A stretch of 64,000 nt of DNA from Streptomyces sp. NRRL WC-3742 (lineage in GTDB: Bacteria > Actinomycetota > Actinomycetes > Streptomycetales > Streptomycetaceae). Position numbers and translations under genes: made by a program. Of the stretch, positions 27,723 to 38,102 are shown piece after piece. The DNA lies in NCBI RefSeq assembly GCF_000720635.1, contig NZ_JOCF01000045.1, positions 1-64,000 of the forward strand. The letters are read 5' to 3'. The notes beneath the pieces are model-generated. The model had not been told where the DNA came from. It worked only from the letters and a program-made list of their open reading frames with translations, and searched no databases. Numbering within the stretch: position 1 is the first letter of the stretch; every line of letters begins with the position of its first letter.

Positions 27723-28298
27723 TCAGCTGCCCGCGGTCACGGCGGGGACGGGCACGCCCAGCAGTCCTGCCACGAGGGCGTCGGATCCCGGGGGCAGCAG
27801 GCGGTGCGCGTCCGGCGCGTTCTCCAGGCCGACCACGAGCGCGATGCAGATGTCCGCGGCCTCGACGGGCCCGACCCCCGCGACGGTGCCCGCCTCGGCG
27901 AAGAGATCGGCGAGCAGGAGGCGCAGGTCGGTGGTGAAGGCGGAGCAGATCCCGCCGAAGAGGCGGGCCTTGTCGTCGAGGAGCTCGGCCGTGTGCGGGG
28001 AGTCCTCGGACAGGGCGAGGACGAGTTCGAGCTTGGCGGCGAGGACGCCCCGGACGCGGGCGGCGTACGGAACCGTGCTGTCGGCCGCCGCCCGGCGGGC
28101 CCGCGCGAGCGCCTGCTCGTGCAGGCGCCCGGCGAGCCGCCGGAAGGCGTCGTCCTTGCTGCGGACGTACTGGTAGACCGCGGACCGGGACACGCCCATG
28201 GTGGTGGCGATGTCGTCCATCGTGGTGCGCCGGACTCCGTACCTGGTCAGGCAGTCGTACGTGGCGTCGAGGACCTCGTCGAGCCGGTCGGTGCCCAT
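27723..28298 (-). CDS. TetR-family transcriptional regulator
   Basis: A 191-residue repressor. The N-terminal helix-turn-helix (about 10-55) contains TTMDDIATTMGVSRSAVYQYV; the C-terminal helical domain is a ligand pocket. It starts 4 bases after the DJ-1 gene stop and likely autoregulates the detoxification operon, with a reactive aldehyde or enone as inducer (inference). Confidence 0.88.
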   Translation of the reverse strand: MGTDRLDEVLDATYDCLTRYGVRRTTMDDIATTMGVSRSAVYQYVRSKDDAFRRLAGRLHEQALARARRAAADSTVPYAARVRGVLAAKLELVLALSEDSPHTAELLDDKARLFGGICSAFTTDLRLLLADLFAEAGTVAGVGPVEAADICIALVVGLENAPDAHRLLPPGSDALVAGLLGVPVPAVTAGS

Positions 28299-28302
28299 CG
28301 GG

Positions 28303-28998
28303 TCAGGCCAGCTTCCCGAGCAGCTCGGCGGCGAGCGGGGCGGAGGAGGCCGGGTTCTGGCCGGTGACCAGGTTCCGGTCAACGACCACGTTCGGTGCCC
28401 ACGGCTCGCCGACCCGGACGTTCACGCCGGCCTCGGTGAGGCGGTCCTGGAGCAGCCACTTCGCCTTGTCGGCGAAGCCGGCCTGGGTCTCCTCGGCGTT
28501 GGTGAAGGCGGCGATCTCGTAGCCGGCGAAGGTGTTGGTGCCGTCGGCCCTGGTGGCGGCCAGCAGCGCGGCCGGGGCGTGGCAGACCACGCCGAGCGGC
28601 TTGCCGGACTCCAGGGCGAGGGTGAGGAGGCGGCCGGAGTCGGCGTCGACCGCGAGGTCCTCCATGGGGCCGTGGCCGCCGGGGTAGAAGACGGCCGCGT
28701 AGTCGTCGAGGTCCACGTCCTCGATCCTGACGGGCGAGCGCAGCTCGTCGAAGCCGGCCAGGGCGTCGGCGACGCGGTCGGCGCCCTCCTGGCCACCGTT
28801 GACCTCGGGGGCGAGGCTGCCCCGGTCGACGGTGGGAACGACGCCGCCGGGGGTGGCGACCACGATCTCGTGACCGGCCGCCTTGAACGCCTGGTACGGA
28901 GCGACGGCCTCCTCGGCCCAGAAGCCGGTGGGGTGCTTGGTTCCGTCGGCCAGCGTCCAGTGGTCGGCGCCGGTGACGACGAAGAGGATCTTCGACAT
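28303..28998 (-). CDS. DJ-1/PfpI superfamily protein (Hsp31/glyoxalase III-like)
   Basis: A 231-residue protein with the nucleophile-elbow Cys in GVVCHAPAAL and a preceding FYPGGHGPMEDL loop. Insertions around HPTGFWAEE and NGGQEGADRV mark the Hsp31 branch, whose members convert methylglyoxal to lactate or act as chaperone/deglycase. It is first gene of the operon with TetR, MDR oxidoreductase and aldehyde dehydrogenase, and divergent from a LysR regulator. Confidence 0.9.
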   Translation of the reverse strand: MSKILFVVTGADHWTLADGTKHPTGFWAEEAVAPYQAFKAAGHEIVVATPGGVVPTVDRGSLAPEVNGGQEGADRVADALAGFDELRSPVRIEDVDLDDYAAVFYPGGHGPMEDLAVDADSGRLLTLALESGKPLGVVCHAPAALLAATRADGTNTFAGYEIAAFTNAEETQAGFADKAKWLLQDRLTEAGVNVRVGEPWAPNVVVDRNLVTGQNPASSAPLAAELLGKLA

Positions 28999-29083
28999 GA
29001 GGGGTGCTCCGAGCGTGCGGATCCCGTACGGGGATCGGGGACGGTACGTCGCCGCCGCTGACGCTTCCGAAGCGCTGACACTT

Positions 29084-29104
29084 CGCACTCAGTTCGTCAG
29101 TGCG
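29084..29104. promoter_or_regulatory. Candidate LysR operator CGCACT-N9-AGTGCG
   Basis: A perfect 6-bp inverted repeat with a 9-base spacer in the gap between the LysR gene and the DJ-1 operon. Its size and position, about 86 bases upstream of the DJ-1 start, fit a LysR binding site controlling both directions. Confidence 0.5.
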
Positions 29105-29159
29105 GCGACTTCCTCGACGGTAGGCCCCTTTCCCATCGGAATCCAATAGGCTCGTACAT

Positions 29160-30110
29160 GTGAGAGATAGAGATCCCAATGGACAGCCGGGAATACCGTC
29201 ACCGCAGGGGAACGGCCTCCTCGATCTGAACCTGCTGCGCACGTTCCTCGCGGTCTACCGGGCCGGAGCCTTCACCGCGGGCGCCCGCGTGCTGGGGCTG
29301 TCGCAACCGACGGTGACGACGCAGATCCGCTCCCTGGAGACCCAGCTGGGCCGGGAGCTGTTCGAGCGGCTGTCGCGCGGCGTCGCCCCGACCCCGTTCG
29401 CCGACGAGCTGGCCGCGCGGGTCATGGAGCCGTTGGACGCTCTCGGCCCGGTCAGCGGCGGCGCCCTCTTCGGGGAGGGCGACGCGGAGCCCGTGCACCT
29501 GGCGGGGCCCGCCGAGTACATCACGCACTGCGTCATGCCGACGCTCGCCCCGCTCGTCGACAAGGGGGTGCGCCTGCGCATCGCCTTCGGCCTCACCGAC
29601 GACCTGCTGGACGGACTGCGCGCGGGCCGGCACGACCTGGTCATGGCCACCCTGCGCCCACGTGGCCGCGCGCTCGCCTCCGTGCCACTGGCCGACGAGG
29701 AGTTCGTCCTGGTCGCCGCGCCTTCCTGGGCCGAGCGGATCGGATCGCGCCTCGCCACCGAGGGGCCCGCCGTCCTGCACGGAGTGCCGCTCGTCTCGTA
29801 CGCCGATGACCTGCCGATCGTCCGACGCTACTGGCAGCACGTGTTCGGCAGGCGGTTGAGCTGCCGGCCGGCCGTCACGATCCCCGACCTCAGAGCGGTC
29901 AAGGAGGCGGTGGTCGGCGGCGCCGGATTCAGTGTGCTGCCGCGCTACCTGTGCGCCGACGACCTGGCCTCGGGCGCCCTGACCCTCCTCAACGATCCGG
30001 ACGACCCACCGATCAACACCGGCTTCCTGGTCCAACGCCCGGGAGCGTCCACGAACCCCCACGTCACGCTGGTCCGCGACCACCTGCTTCGCTCCGCCCA
30101 CGACGCCTGA
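29160..30110 (+). CDS. LysR-family transcriptional regulator
   Basis: A 316-residue regulator with the winged helix at about 20-80 (FTAGARVLGLSQPTVTTQIR) and an effector domain behind it. The GTG start at 29160 has no ribosome site; a TAGGCT -10-like box lies about 12 bases upstream, so translation may be leaderless. It is divergent from the carbonyl-detoxification operon and probably controls it. Confidence 0.87.
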   Translation: MRDRDPNGQPGIPSPQGNGLLDLNLLRTFLAVYRAGAFTAGARVLGLSQPTVTTQIRSLETQLGRELFERLSRGVAPTPFADELAARVMEPLDALGPVSGGALFGEGDAEPVHLAGPAEYITHCVMPTLAPLVDKGVRLRIAFGLTDDLLDGLRAGRHDLVMATLRPRGRALASVPLADEEFVLVAAPSWAERIGSRLATEGPAVLHGVPLVSYADDLPIVRRYWQHVFGRRLSCRPAVTIPDLRAVKEAVVGGAGFSVLPRYLCADDLASGALTLLNDPDDPPINTGFLVQRPGASTNPHVTLVRDHLLRSAHDA

Positions 30111-30186
30111 GGGTCGCCGCTCGAGTGGGCGCACCCTCCGCCCGGCGGTGCACACGGCCGGGCGGGGGCGCGGTTCCGGTCAGGCG

Positions 30187-32250
<2,064 letters not shown>

Positions 32251-35010
32251 TCAGACGAAGCGCCACAGATGGTCGTCCGTACCGTTGTCGTCCCACAGGA
32301 CGACCTGGGCGCCGGCGGCGGTCGAGGCCCCGGAGACTCCCAGGACCCGGCCGCTGACGGCCGACTGGAGGCGGAAGGTGTCGCCGCCACCGTGCCGCAG
32401 GCGCCATCGGTGGTCGCCGGCTCCGTCGTCGGCCCACTGAACGATCCTGGCGCCGTTCGCCGTGCCGCCGCCCTCGACGGCGAGGACCTTGCCGCTGTTG
32501 GAGTTCCTGAGCCGCAGGTAGCCGCCGGTGTCGACCACCGCGGTCCACAGGTGATCGGCAGTGCCGTTGTCGTCCCACTGGATCGCCGTCGCGCCGTCGG
32601 CGGTCGACATGCCCAGCACGCCGAGCACGAGGCCGCTGCCCACGTTCCGGATGCGCCGCGCGCCGGTCGGCACGAACCACCACTGGCTGGTCGGCGAGCC
32701 GGTGTCCGCGACCTGCACGGCCGAGGCCCCCGGGGTGAGGGACCCGCCGGCGATGCCGAGCGCCTTGCCGCTGTTGGCGTTCACCAGCCCGTGCGCGCCG
32801 TCGGCCGCCGCGACGACGGACCACCGGTGGTCGGCGGTGCCGCTGTCCGACCACTGGAGCACCTGGGCGCCGTCGGCGGTGGACATGTTCTGCACGCCCA
32901 GGACCTTGCCGCTGTTGGCGTTGCGCAGGCGGAGCGCGGTGCCGTCGGCCACGAGCGCCCAGTCGTGGTCGGCGGTGCCGTTGTCGCTCCACTGGAGGGC
33001 GGGGGCGCCGTCGGCCGTGGACATGTCCCGGATGCCGAGCAGCAGCCCGCTGCCCGCGTTGAGCAGGCGGAACCCGCCGCTCCCGGTGCTCCCGCCGCTC
33101 TTGGTGCGCCAGTAGACGGTGTAGTTGAAGCCCTGCGCGTCGTGGAACGGGACGAGGCGGACGGACGAGCCGTCGGCGGTCGCGGTGAAGGCGAGGCCGG
33201 AGGAGCCGGTCCGGGTGATCGACGCCGGGTCGAGGACCGGGAGCGCCGCGAGATCGGTACTGCCGTAGTCGCCGCACAGCACGACCGGACCGTAGGTGAC
33301 CGCGGCGACGTCCGGGTTGTCGGCGGCGGCCCGGAGCTCTGCGCGCATGGGCAGGGTGACGGTCACCGTGTCGCCGGAGGTCCACGAGCGGGTGACGGTG
33401 GCGTAGGTGCCGGGCGTGGTGGCGATGTTCTGCACCACTCCGTTGACGCTCACACTCGCGGCGGACGCCCAGGCGGGGATGCGGACGCGCATCGACCAGG
33501 TGCCGCCGACGCTTCCGGTGACCCGGATGGTCGTGGTGTCCTCCGCGGGGTACGCGGTGGTCTGGGTGACCGTGATGCCCCGGTCGGCCCAGGTGAGGAC
33601 GGTGGGAACGAACAGGTTCACGATGAGGGTGGTGCCGTCGTGGAAGTAGACGGAGTCCGCGAGCTTGGTGTTGGACTCCATGCCGGTGCCCTGGCAGCAC
33701 CAGAAGCTGTCGTAGTCGGTGCTCCAGGTGCCGCCGCCCCAGGCCGGGCCCACGCCCCTGCGGCCGCCGGGCTTGAGCGGGGTGAAGTAGGTGACGTGCC
33801 CGTGCGGGTCGGCGGGGTTCTGGGCGCCGAGGACGTGGTTGAGCAGGGTGCGCTCGTAGAAGTCGAAGTACGCGGCCCGGTCGGGGTCCAACTGCCAGAG
33901 CTCACGGGTGAGTTTGAGCATGTTGTACGAGTTGCAGAGCTCGCAGGTGTCGTTCGTCAGGTAGGCGGCGATCGCGCCCGGGGGGCGGAAGTGCTCGGCC
34001 TGGCTGTTCCCGCCGATGGCGTAGGAGTGCGCGGTGGTGCAGATCGTCCACGCGTTGGCGGCGATGTCGTGGTAGCGGGCCGTTCCGGTCGCCCGGTACT
34101 CGCTGACGGCGCCGATCCACTTGGGGACCTGGGTGTTGGCGTGCAGGCCGCTCAACCGGTCCTGGCCGGCGGCCAGCGGGTCGAACACGGCGGCGTGGTC
34201 GAAGCGCTGGGCGACCGTGAGCCAGCGCGAGTCCCCCGTCTGCCGGTGGAGGTCGGCCAGGACCGCGTTCATGCCGCCGAACTCGGTCCCCATGAGCGCC
34301 TGCATCTGACTCGGGGTGAGCGCGCCGGTGCGCCGGTCGACCCAGGCGGCCAACGCCAGCAGGACGTCCCGCGCCTGGGTGCTGCCCAGGAGGCGCCACA
34401 CGTCGAGCAGGCCCGCCATGGTCTTGTGGACGCAGTAGTACGGCACGTTGCCGTTGTTGAGCGATCCGGACTCCAGCCGGGCGAAGTCCGCCTCGGGGAA
34501 GCCCGCGAGGTATCCGGGGCTGAACCCGGCGGCGGCGTTGTTGGCCTGGCACTTGGCGAGCTCGGCCACCATGGAGACGGCCTTGTCGCGGCAGGTGGTG
34601 TCGCCCGTGCCCACGTACGCCTGGGCCCACGCGCTGAGGAAGTGCCCCTGCACGTGGGTGCGGAAGGGGAAGGTCGGGGCGTCCCAACCGCCGACGGCGG
34701 CAGCGGCGTTGGTGGAGAGCCGGTGATTCGCTCGGAAGTTGTACAGCAGGCGGTCGACGTCGACGAAGCGCAGGTATGCCAGGGTGCGGTTCTGGTTGTC
34801 GAGCCACCGGCCGGTGGTGAGCCGGACCTGACCGAGGTCGAACGGCGACGCCGGGGCTCCGACTGCGTCCGCGTCGGCGGCGGCGTCGGCGGCGGCGTGG
34901 GTGGCGGCGTGGGCGGCTGTCGCGGCGGGACCGAGGCCGACGGCCGGGGTGAGGGCCAGAGCGCCGGTCGCCTTGAGGACGTTGCGGCGGCTCAGGGGGG
35001 AATGCGGCAT
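32251..35010 (-). CDS. Secreted GH127 beta-L-arabinofuranosidase with a C-terminal ricin-type lectin array
   Basis: A 919-residue protein. The start MPHSPLSRRNVLKAT is a Tat signal. The (alpha/alpha)6 catalytic domain (about 55-600) has Glu357 and Cys359 (TCELCN) and the Cys438-Cys439 pair (SFWCCQGTGMES), matching the zinc-Cys site and Cys nucleophile of HypBA1-type GH127 enzymes. About 615-919 holds some six ricin-B/CBM13-like units with repeated SGKVLGV and DNGTADHLW blocks. It should release beta-L-arabinofuranose from plant glycans outside the cell. A LacI-type operator lies 68 bases upstream of the start. Confidence 0.92.
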   Translation of the reverse strand: MPHSPLSRRNVLKATGALALTPAVGLGPAATAAHAATHAAADAAADADAVGAPASPFDLGQVRLTTGRWLDNQNRTLAYLRFVDVDRLLYNFRANHRLSTNAAAAVGGWDAPTFPFRTHVQGHFLSAWAQAYVGTGDTTCRDKAVSMVAELAKCQANNAAAGFSPGYLAGFPEADFARLESGSLNNGNVPYYCVHKTMAGLLDVWRLLGSTQARDVLLALAAWVDRRTGALTPSQMQALMGTEFGGMNAVLADLHRQTGDSRWLTVAQRFDHAAVFDPLAAGQDRLSGLHANTQVPKWIGAVSEYRATGTARYHDIAANAWTICTTAHSYAIGGNSQAEHFRPPGAIAAYLTNDTCELCNSYNMLKLTRELWQLDPDRAAYFDFYERTLLNHVLGAQNPADPHGHVTYFTPLKPGGRRGVGPAWGGGTWSTDYDSFWCCQGTGMESNTKLADSVYFHDGTTLIVNLFVPTVLTWADRGITVTQTTAYPAEDTTTIRVTGSVGGTWSMRVRIPAWASAASVSVNGVVQNIATTPGTYATVTRSWTSGDTVTVTLPMRAELRAAADNPDVAAVTYGPVVLCGDYGSTDLAALPVLDPASITRTGSSGLAFTATADGSSVRLVPFHDAQGFNYTVYWRTKSGGSTGSGGFRLLNAGSGLLLGIRDMSTADGAPALQWSDNGTADHDWALVADGTALRLRNANSGKVLGVQNMSTADGAQVLQWSDSGTADHRWSVVAAADGAHGLVNANSGKALGIAGGSLTPGASAVQVADTGSPTSQWWFVPTGARRIRNVGSGLVLGVLGMSTADGATAIQWDDNGTADHLWTAVVDTGGYLRLRNSNSGKVLAVEGGGTANGARIVQWADDGAGDHRWRLRHGGGDTFRLQSAVSGRVLGVSGASTAAGAQVVLWDDNGTDDHLWRFV

Positions 35011-35078
35011 CGCGAGTGACCTGTTCCTTCCGGGGTGGGAGCGGAGGAAATCGGTTCGTGGTTCTCCGTCAGCACTCT

Positions 35079-35092
35079 TGTTAGCGCTAACA
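35079..35092. promoter_or_regulatory. LacI-type operator TGTTAGCGCTAACA before GH127
   Basis: A perfect palindrome identical to that at 1145, located between the GH127 gene and the secreted RNase gene and oriented to control GH127. Confidence 0.8.
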
Positions 35093-35203
35093 CTGCCCCT
35101 TGCGCGTCACCACTGTCCAGATGTGCGACGTCCGGATGTGCGACCGCCCCACCTGCGCCGCTCCTCGACGGAGCCGGCGCGGGCGGGGCGGTCGGCGCCG
35201 CGC

Positions 35204-35623
35204 TTACAGCTGGTAGAAGTCCGTGTAGTGGTTCGGCGAGTACCAGACCGCACCGGTGTTGGAGTCGACGACGATCCGGTAGGCGTCCCGGTGGGCGCCG
35301 CAGCCACGGGGGTAGACGTCGTACTCGTAGAACGTGTCGCCGGAGGGCAGCTGCCCGTCGTTGTTGTAGAACTCGCCACCGGCGAAGCTGCACCGGCCGC
35401 CGGGCCAGTTGACCCAGCCGCGGCTGGTCGGGTAACCGAGGGAGGACCAGGTCGAGTTGGCCGAGGCGGCGGCGGAACAGCCGGAGATGTTGCAGGAGTT
35501 GAACACCGCCGCGTTCGCGGCGGGGCTGTAGAGCACGGACACGCTGAGGACGGACGAGACGGCGGCGACGAGCACCGCGAACCGCTTCGCCCAGGACAGC
35601 CGGGGACGTCGCTGAGTCAGCAC
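35204..35623 (-). CDS. Secreted guanyl-specific ribonuclease (RNase Sa/N1 family)
   Basis: A 139-residue secreted RNase with a signal peptide (about 1-39, cleavage after ANAA) and a microbial RNase N1/T1 fold in the C-terminal part. Catalytic candidates are Glu in FYEYDVYP, Arg in DAYRIVV and His in PNHYTDFY. The N-terminal part of the mature protein has Cys in FNSCNISGC, probably a disulfide. The GTG start follows GGAGGG. No cognate barstar-like inhibitor is adjacent. A degenerate LacI-type palindrome lies 111 bases upstream. Confidence 0.87.
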   Translation of the reverse strand: MLTQRRPRLSWAKRFAVLVAAVSSVLSVSVLYSPAANAAVFNSCNISGCSAAASANSTWSSLGYPTSRGWVNWPGGRCSFAGGEFYNNDGQLPSGDTFYEYDVYPRGCGAHRDAYRIVVDSNTGAVWYSPNHYTDFYQL

Positions 35624-36108
35624 AGGGACCCTCCAGGGAATTCAAAGTGCGGATGGACATGACATATTGCGGGGTCCGCGTAACAGCCGGATGTACCGCG
35701 GGTTGCGGGGGCGGACGCGTTTCCGGAAGAAACTGTGATCGTTAACAGATCCGGACGGAGGCCAACCCGCTCCCTCCCCGCACAGCCGGCCCGACGGTCA
35801 TCCGCGTCGCCGCCGTCGTGAAACTTTCGCCGGGAGGATCCGCCCCGACCTGCCCCGTCACCGGGAAACCGGGAGAGGAGCCCGGCCGTTCCTTGACAGG
35901 CTCCTACCGCTGATGGAGCGTCACAGTTCGAAACGCGCCCGTAACACGAGCAGGCCGCCCCCGGAGGCGCGAGCCTACATGTGAGCGCTCACTCAGCTCG
36001 CTGCCCCGGTACCGAGGCGATCGTCCGGCCCTGCAACGGCGGCGCCGACCAGCGGTGGACCCTCGGACGGTCGGTCTCCGCTGCGAACCGCAGTGGAAAG
36101 GAAGAGAC
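35624..36108. promoter_or_regulatory. Long divergent control region between the RNase and CE1 esterase genes
   Basis: 485 bases without a convincing gene. It holds a degenerate LacI-type palindrome TGTGATCGTTAACA (35734-35747), a TTGACA at 35893-35898 without a clear -10, and the perfect 12-bp palindrome GTGAGCGCTCAC (35981-35992) about 116 bases before the esterase start, which is a good candidate operator for that gene. Confidence 0.5.
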
Positions 36109-37509
36109 ATGAAGCGCAGATCCCTCTTCGCACGGCTCCTGGCTTCGACGGTTCTCGTCACGGCCGCGATCGGCATGGTGCCGGGCACCGGCCCCAGCGC
36201 GGCCGCCGCCCCGGCCACGACCCCGGCTCCGGCCCAGGCCCAGGCCCAGGCCGCGACCGCCGTTCCGGCCACGACCGCCGCGGGCACCGGTGGCTGCGGC
36301 AAGGCGCCGGCCTTGGCCGGCGGCACCCACACGATCACCAGCAGCGGCCAGAACCGCAGCTACATCCTGCGAGTCCCCGCCAACTACGACCAGAACCACC
36401 CCTACCGGCTGGTCTTCGGGTTCCACTGGAGGGGCGGCACCGCCAACGACGTCGACTCCGGCGGCACCGACGGCTACAACTGGTCCTACTACGGCCTGCG
36501 GCGGCTGGCTGACAACACGGGCAACGCGAACAACGGCACCGTCTTCGTCGCGCCCCAGGGCTTCGACAACGGGTGGGCCAACTCCAACGGCCAGGACCTC
36601 ACCTTCGTCGACGACATGGTCAGGCAGCTCGAAGCCGGGCTGTGCATCGACACGACCCAGCTCTTCTCCACCGGTTTCAGCTACGGCGGCGGGATGAGCT
36701 ACGCGCTGGCCTGCGCCCGGCCGACGGTCTTCCGCGCGGTCGCGGTCTACTCCGGGGCGAACCTCAGCGGATGCGACGGCGGCACGCAGCCGATCGCCTA
36801 CATGGGGCTGCACGGCCTGCGGGACAACGTGCTGCCCATCGACCTGGGACGAGGGCTGCGCGACCAGTTCGTCCGGAACAACGGCTGCGCCCCGCAGAAC
36901 CCGCCCGAGCCGCCGTCCGGCAGCCTGACGCACACCGTCACCACCTATTCCGGGTGCAGGTCCGGGTACCCGGTCGTCTGGGCCGCGTTCGACGGGGCGG
37001 GCCACGACCCCGGCCCGATCGACGGATGCACCTGCGACGGCTGGCGCACCTGGACCTCGGGCGAGGTGTGGAAGTTCTTCAGCCAGTTCTCCTCCACCAC
37101 GCCCCCTCCCATCCCCGGCGGCGACAAGGAGATCGTCGGCCAGGCGTCGGGCCGCTGCGTGGACGTCCCCGGCACCTCCACCACCAACGCCACCCAGACC
37201 CAGCTCTGGGACTGCCACGGCGGATCCAACCAGCGGTGGACCTCCACGGCGGGCAAGCAGCTCACGGTCTACGGCAACAAGTGCCTGGACGCCTCGGGTC
37301 AGGGAACCGCCAACGGCACCGCGGTGGTGATCTGGGACTGCAACGGTCAGGCCAACCAGCAGTGGAACGTCAACTCCAACGGCACGATCACCGCCGCCCA
37401 GTCGGGCCTCTGCCTGGACGCCACCGGCACGGGCACGGCGAACGGGACGAAGATCCAGCTCTGGGCCTGCTCGGGCGCGGGCAACCAGCAGTGGAGCCTG
37501 CGCGGCTGA
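36109..37509 (+). CDS. Secreted CE1-type esterase (feruloyl/acetylxylan esterase-like) with ricin-type CBM13
   Basis: A 466-residue secreted protein: signal peptide (about 1-33), Ala/Pro/Gln linker with a QAQAQA run, an alpha/beta-hydrolase domain of the PHB-depolymerase/feruloyl esterase group (about 62-335) with nucleophile Ser191 in TGFSYGGG and His in GAGHDPGP, then a ricin-B lectin domain (about 345-466) with QW repeats (NQRW, NQQW). It probably removes ferulate or acetate from xylan or arabinoxylan. The ATG at 36109 follows GGAAGAG. Confidence 0.9.
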   Translation: MKRRSLFARLLASTVLVTAAIGMVPGTGPSAAAAPATTPAPAQAQAQAATAVPATTAAGTGGCGKAPALAGGTHTITSSGQNRSYILRVPANYDQNHPYRLVFGFHWRGGTANDVDSGGTDGYNWSYYGLRRLADNTGNANNGTVFVAPQGFDNGWANSNGQDLTFVDDMVRQLEAGLCIDTTQLFSTGFSYGGGMSYALACARPTVFRAVAVYSGANLSGCDGGTQPIAYMGLHGLRDNVLPIDLGRGLRDQFVRNNGCAPQNPPEPPSGSLTHTVTTYSGCRSGYPVVWAAFDGAGHDPGPIDGCTCDGWRTWTSGEVWKFFSQFSSTTPPPIPGGDKEIVGQASGRCVDVPGTSTTNATQTQLWDCHGGSNQRWTSTAGKQLTVYGNKCLDASGQGTANGTAVVIWDCNGQANQQWNVNSNGTITAAQSGLCLDATGTGTANGTKIQLWACSGAGNQQWSLRG

Positions 37510-37545
37510 ACAGAGCCCCCGGGGGCGGGAGGACCGCCGCCGCCT

Positions 37546-37582
37546 CGAGGAACCCCGTCCGGGTATCGGCCGGGGTTCCTCG
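37546..37582 (+). terminator. Terminator after the CE1 esterase
   Basis: A perfect 12-bp stem (37546-37557 with 37571-37582) and a 13-base loop. Confidence 0.7.
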
Positions 37583-37666
37583 GGCTCGTCACCCTCAGGT
37601 CCGCCACCAGGGCCGGAATCGTCGACCTCGGCGGTCAGCGCGAGGCCGCCGCGCGGATCGCCGGGG

Positions 37667-38023
37667 CCGGCCGACTTCGACCGGGCCAAGGGTCTCGACG
37701 TGATGTCCAACCTGCTCCAGGCGCACCCGGACGTCCAGGGCGTCATCGCCGCGAACGACGAGATGGCGCTCGGCGCGGTGAAGGCGCTCGGGTCCAGGGC
37801 CGGTACGTCCGTGCAGGTCGTCGGCTTCGACGGAACCCCCGACGGGCTGAAGGCCGTCGAGCAGGGGACCCTGTACGCGTCCGTGCCCCAGCAGCCGTCG
37901 CAGCGCGGGAGGATCGCCGTGGACAACGCCGTCAAGGCGATCAAGGGCGAGAAGGTGGAGGAGACCGTCAAGGTGCCGGTGAAGGTGGTCACGAAGGAGA
38001 ACGTGGCCGGGTTCAGCGGCTGA
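37667..38023 (+). pseudogene. rbsB: Truncated ribose-binding protein gene (C-terminal third only)
   Basis: The frame encodes the last ~118 residues of an RbsB-type binding protein, from PADFDRAKGLDVMSNLL through NDEMALGA and VVGFDGTPDG. The lipoprotein signal, the first lobe and half of the second are missing, and upstream codons lose similarity abruptly near 37667. No transporter ATPase or permease remains. It lies directly upstream of intact rbsK, so this is the scar of a deleted ribose operon. Confidence 0.85.
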
Positions 38024-38102
38024 GACGGGAAGAGGGGTGGCCGGGTGCCCGCGGAAGCGGGGCTCCGGCCACCCCGTTCGGATGTCCTGATTGGGGAGTT
38101 TC

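Noticed and set aside
35820..35828. GAAACTTTC, resembling a BxlR-type xylose operator core
   Set aside because: A single 9-base match in a 485-base gap is close to chance and it lies far from both flanking starts.
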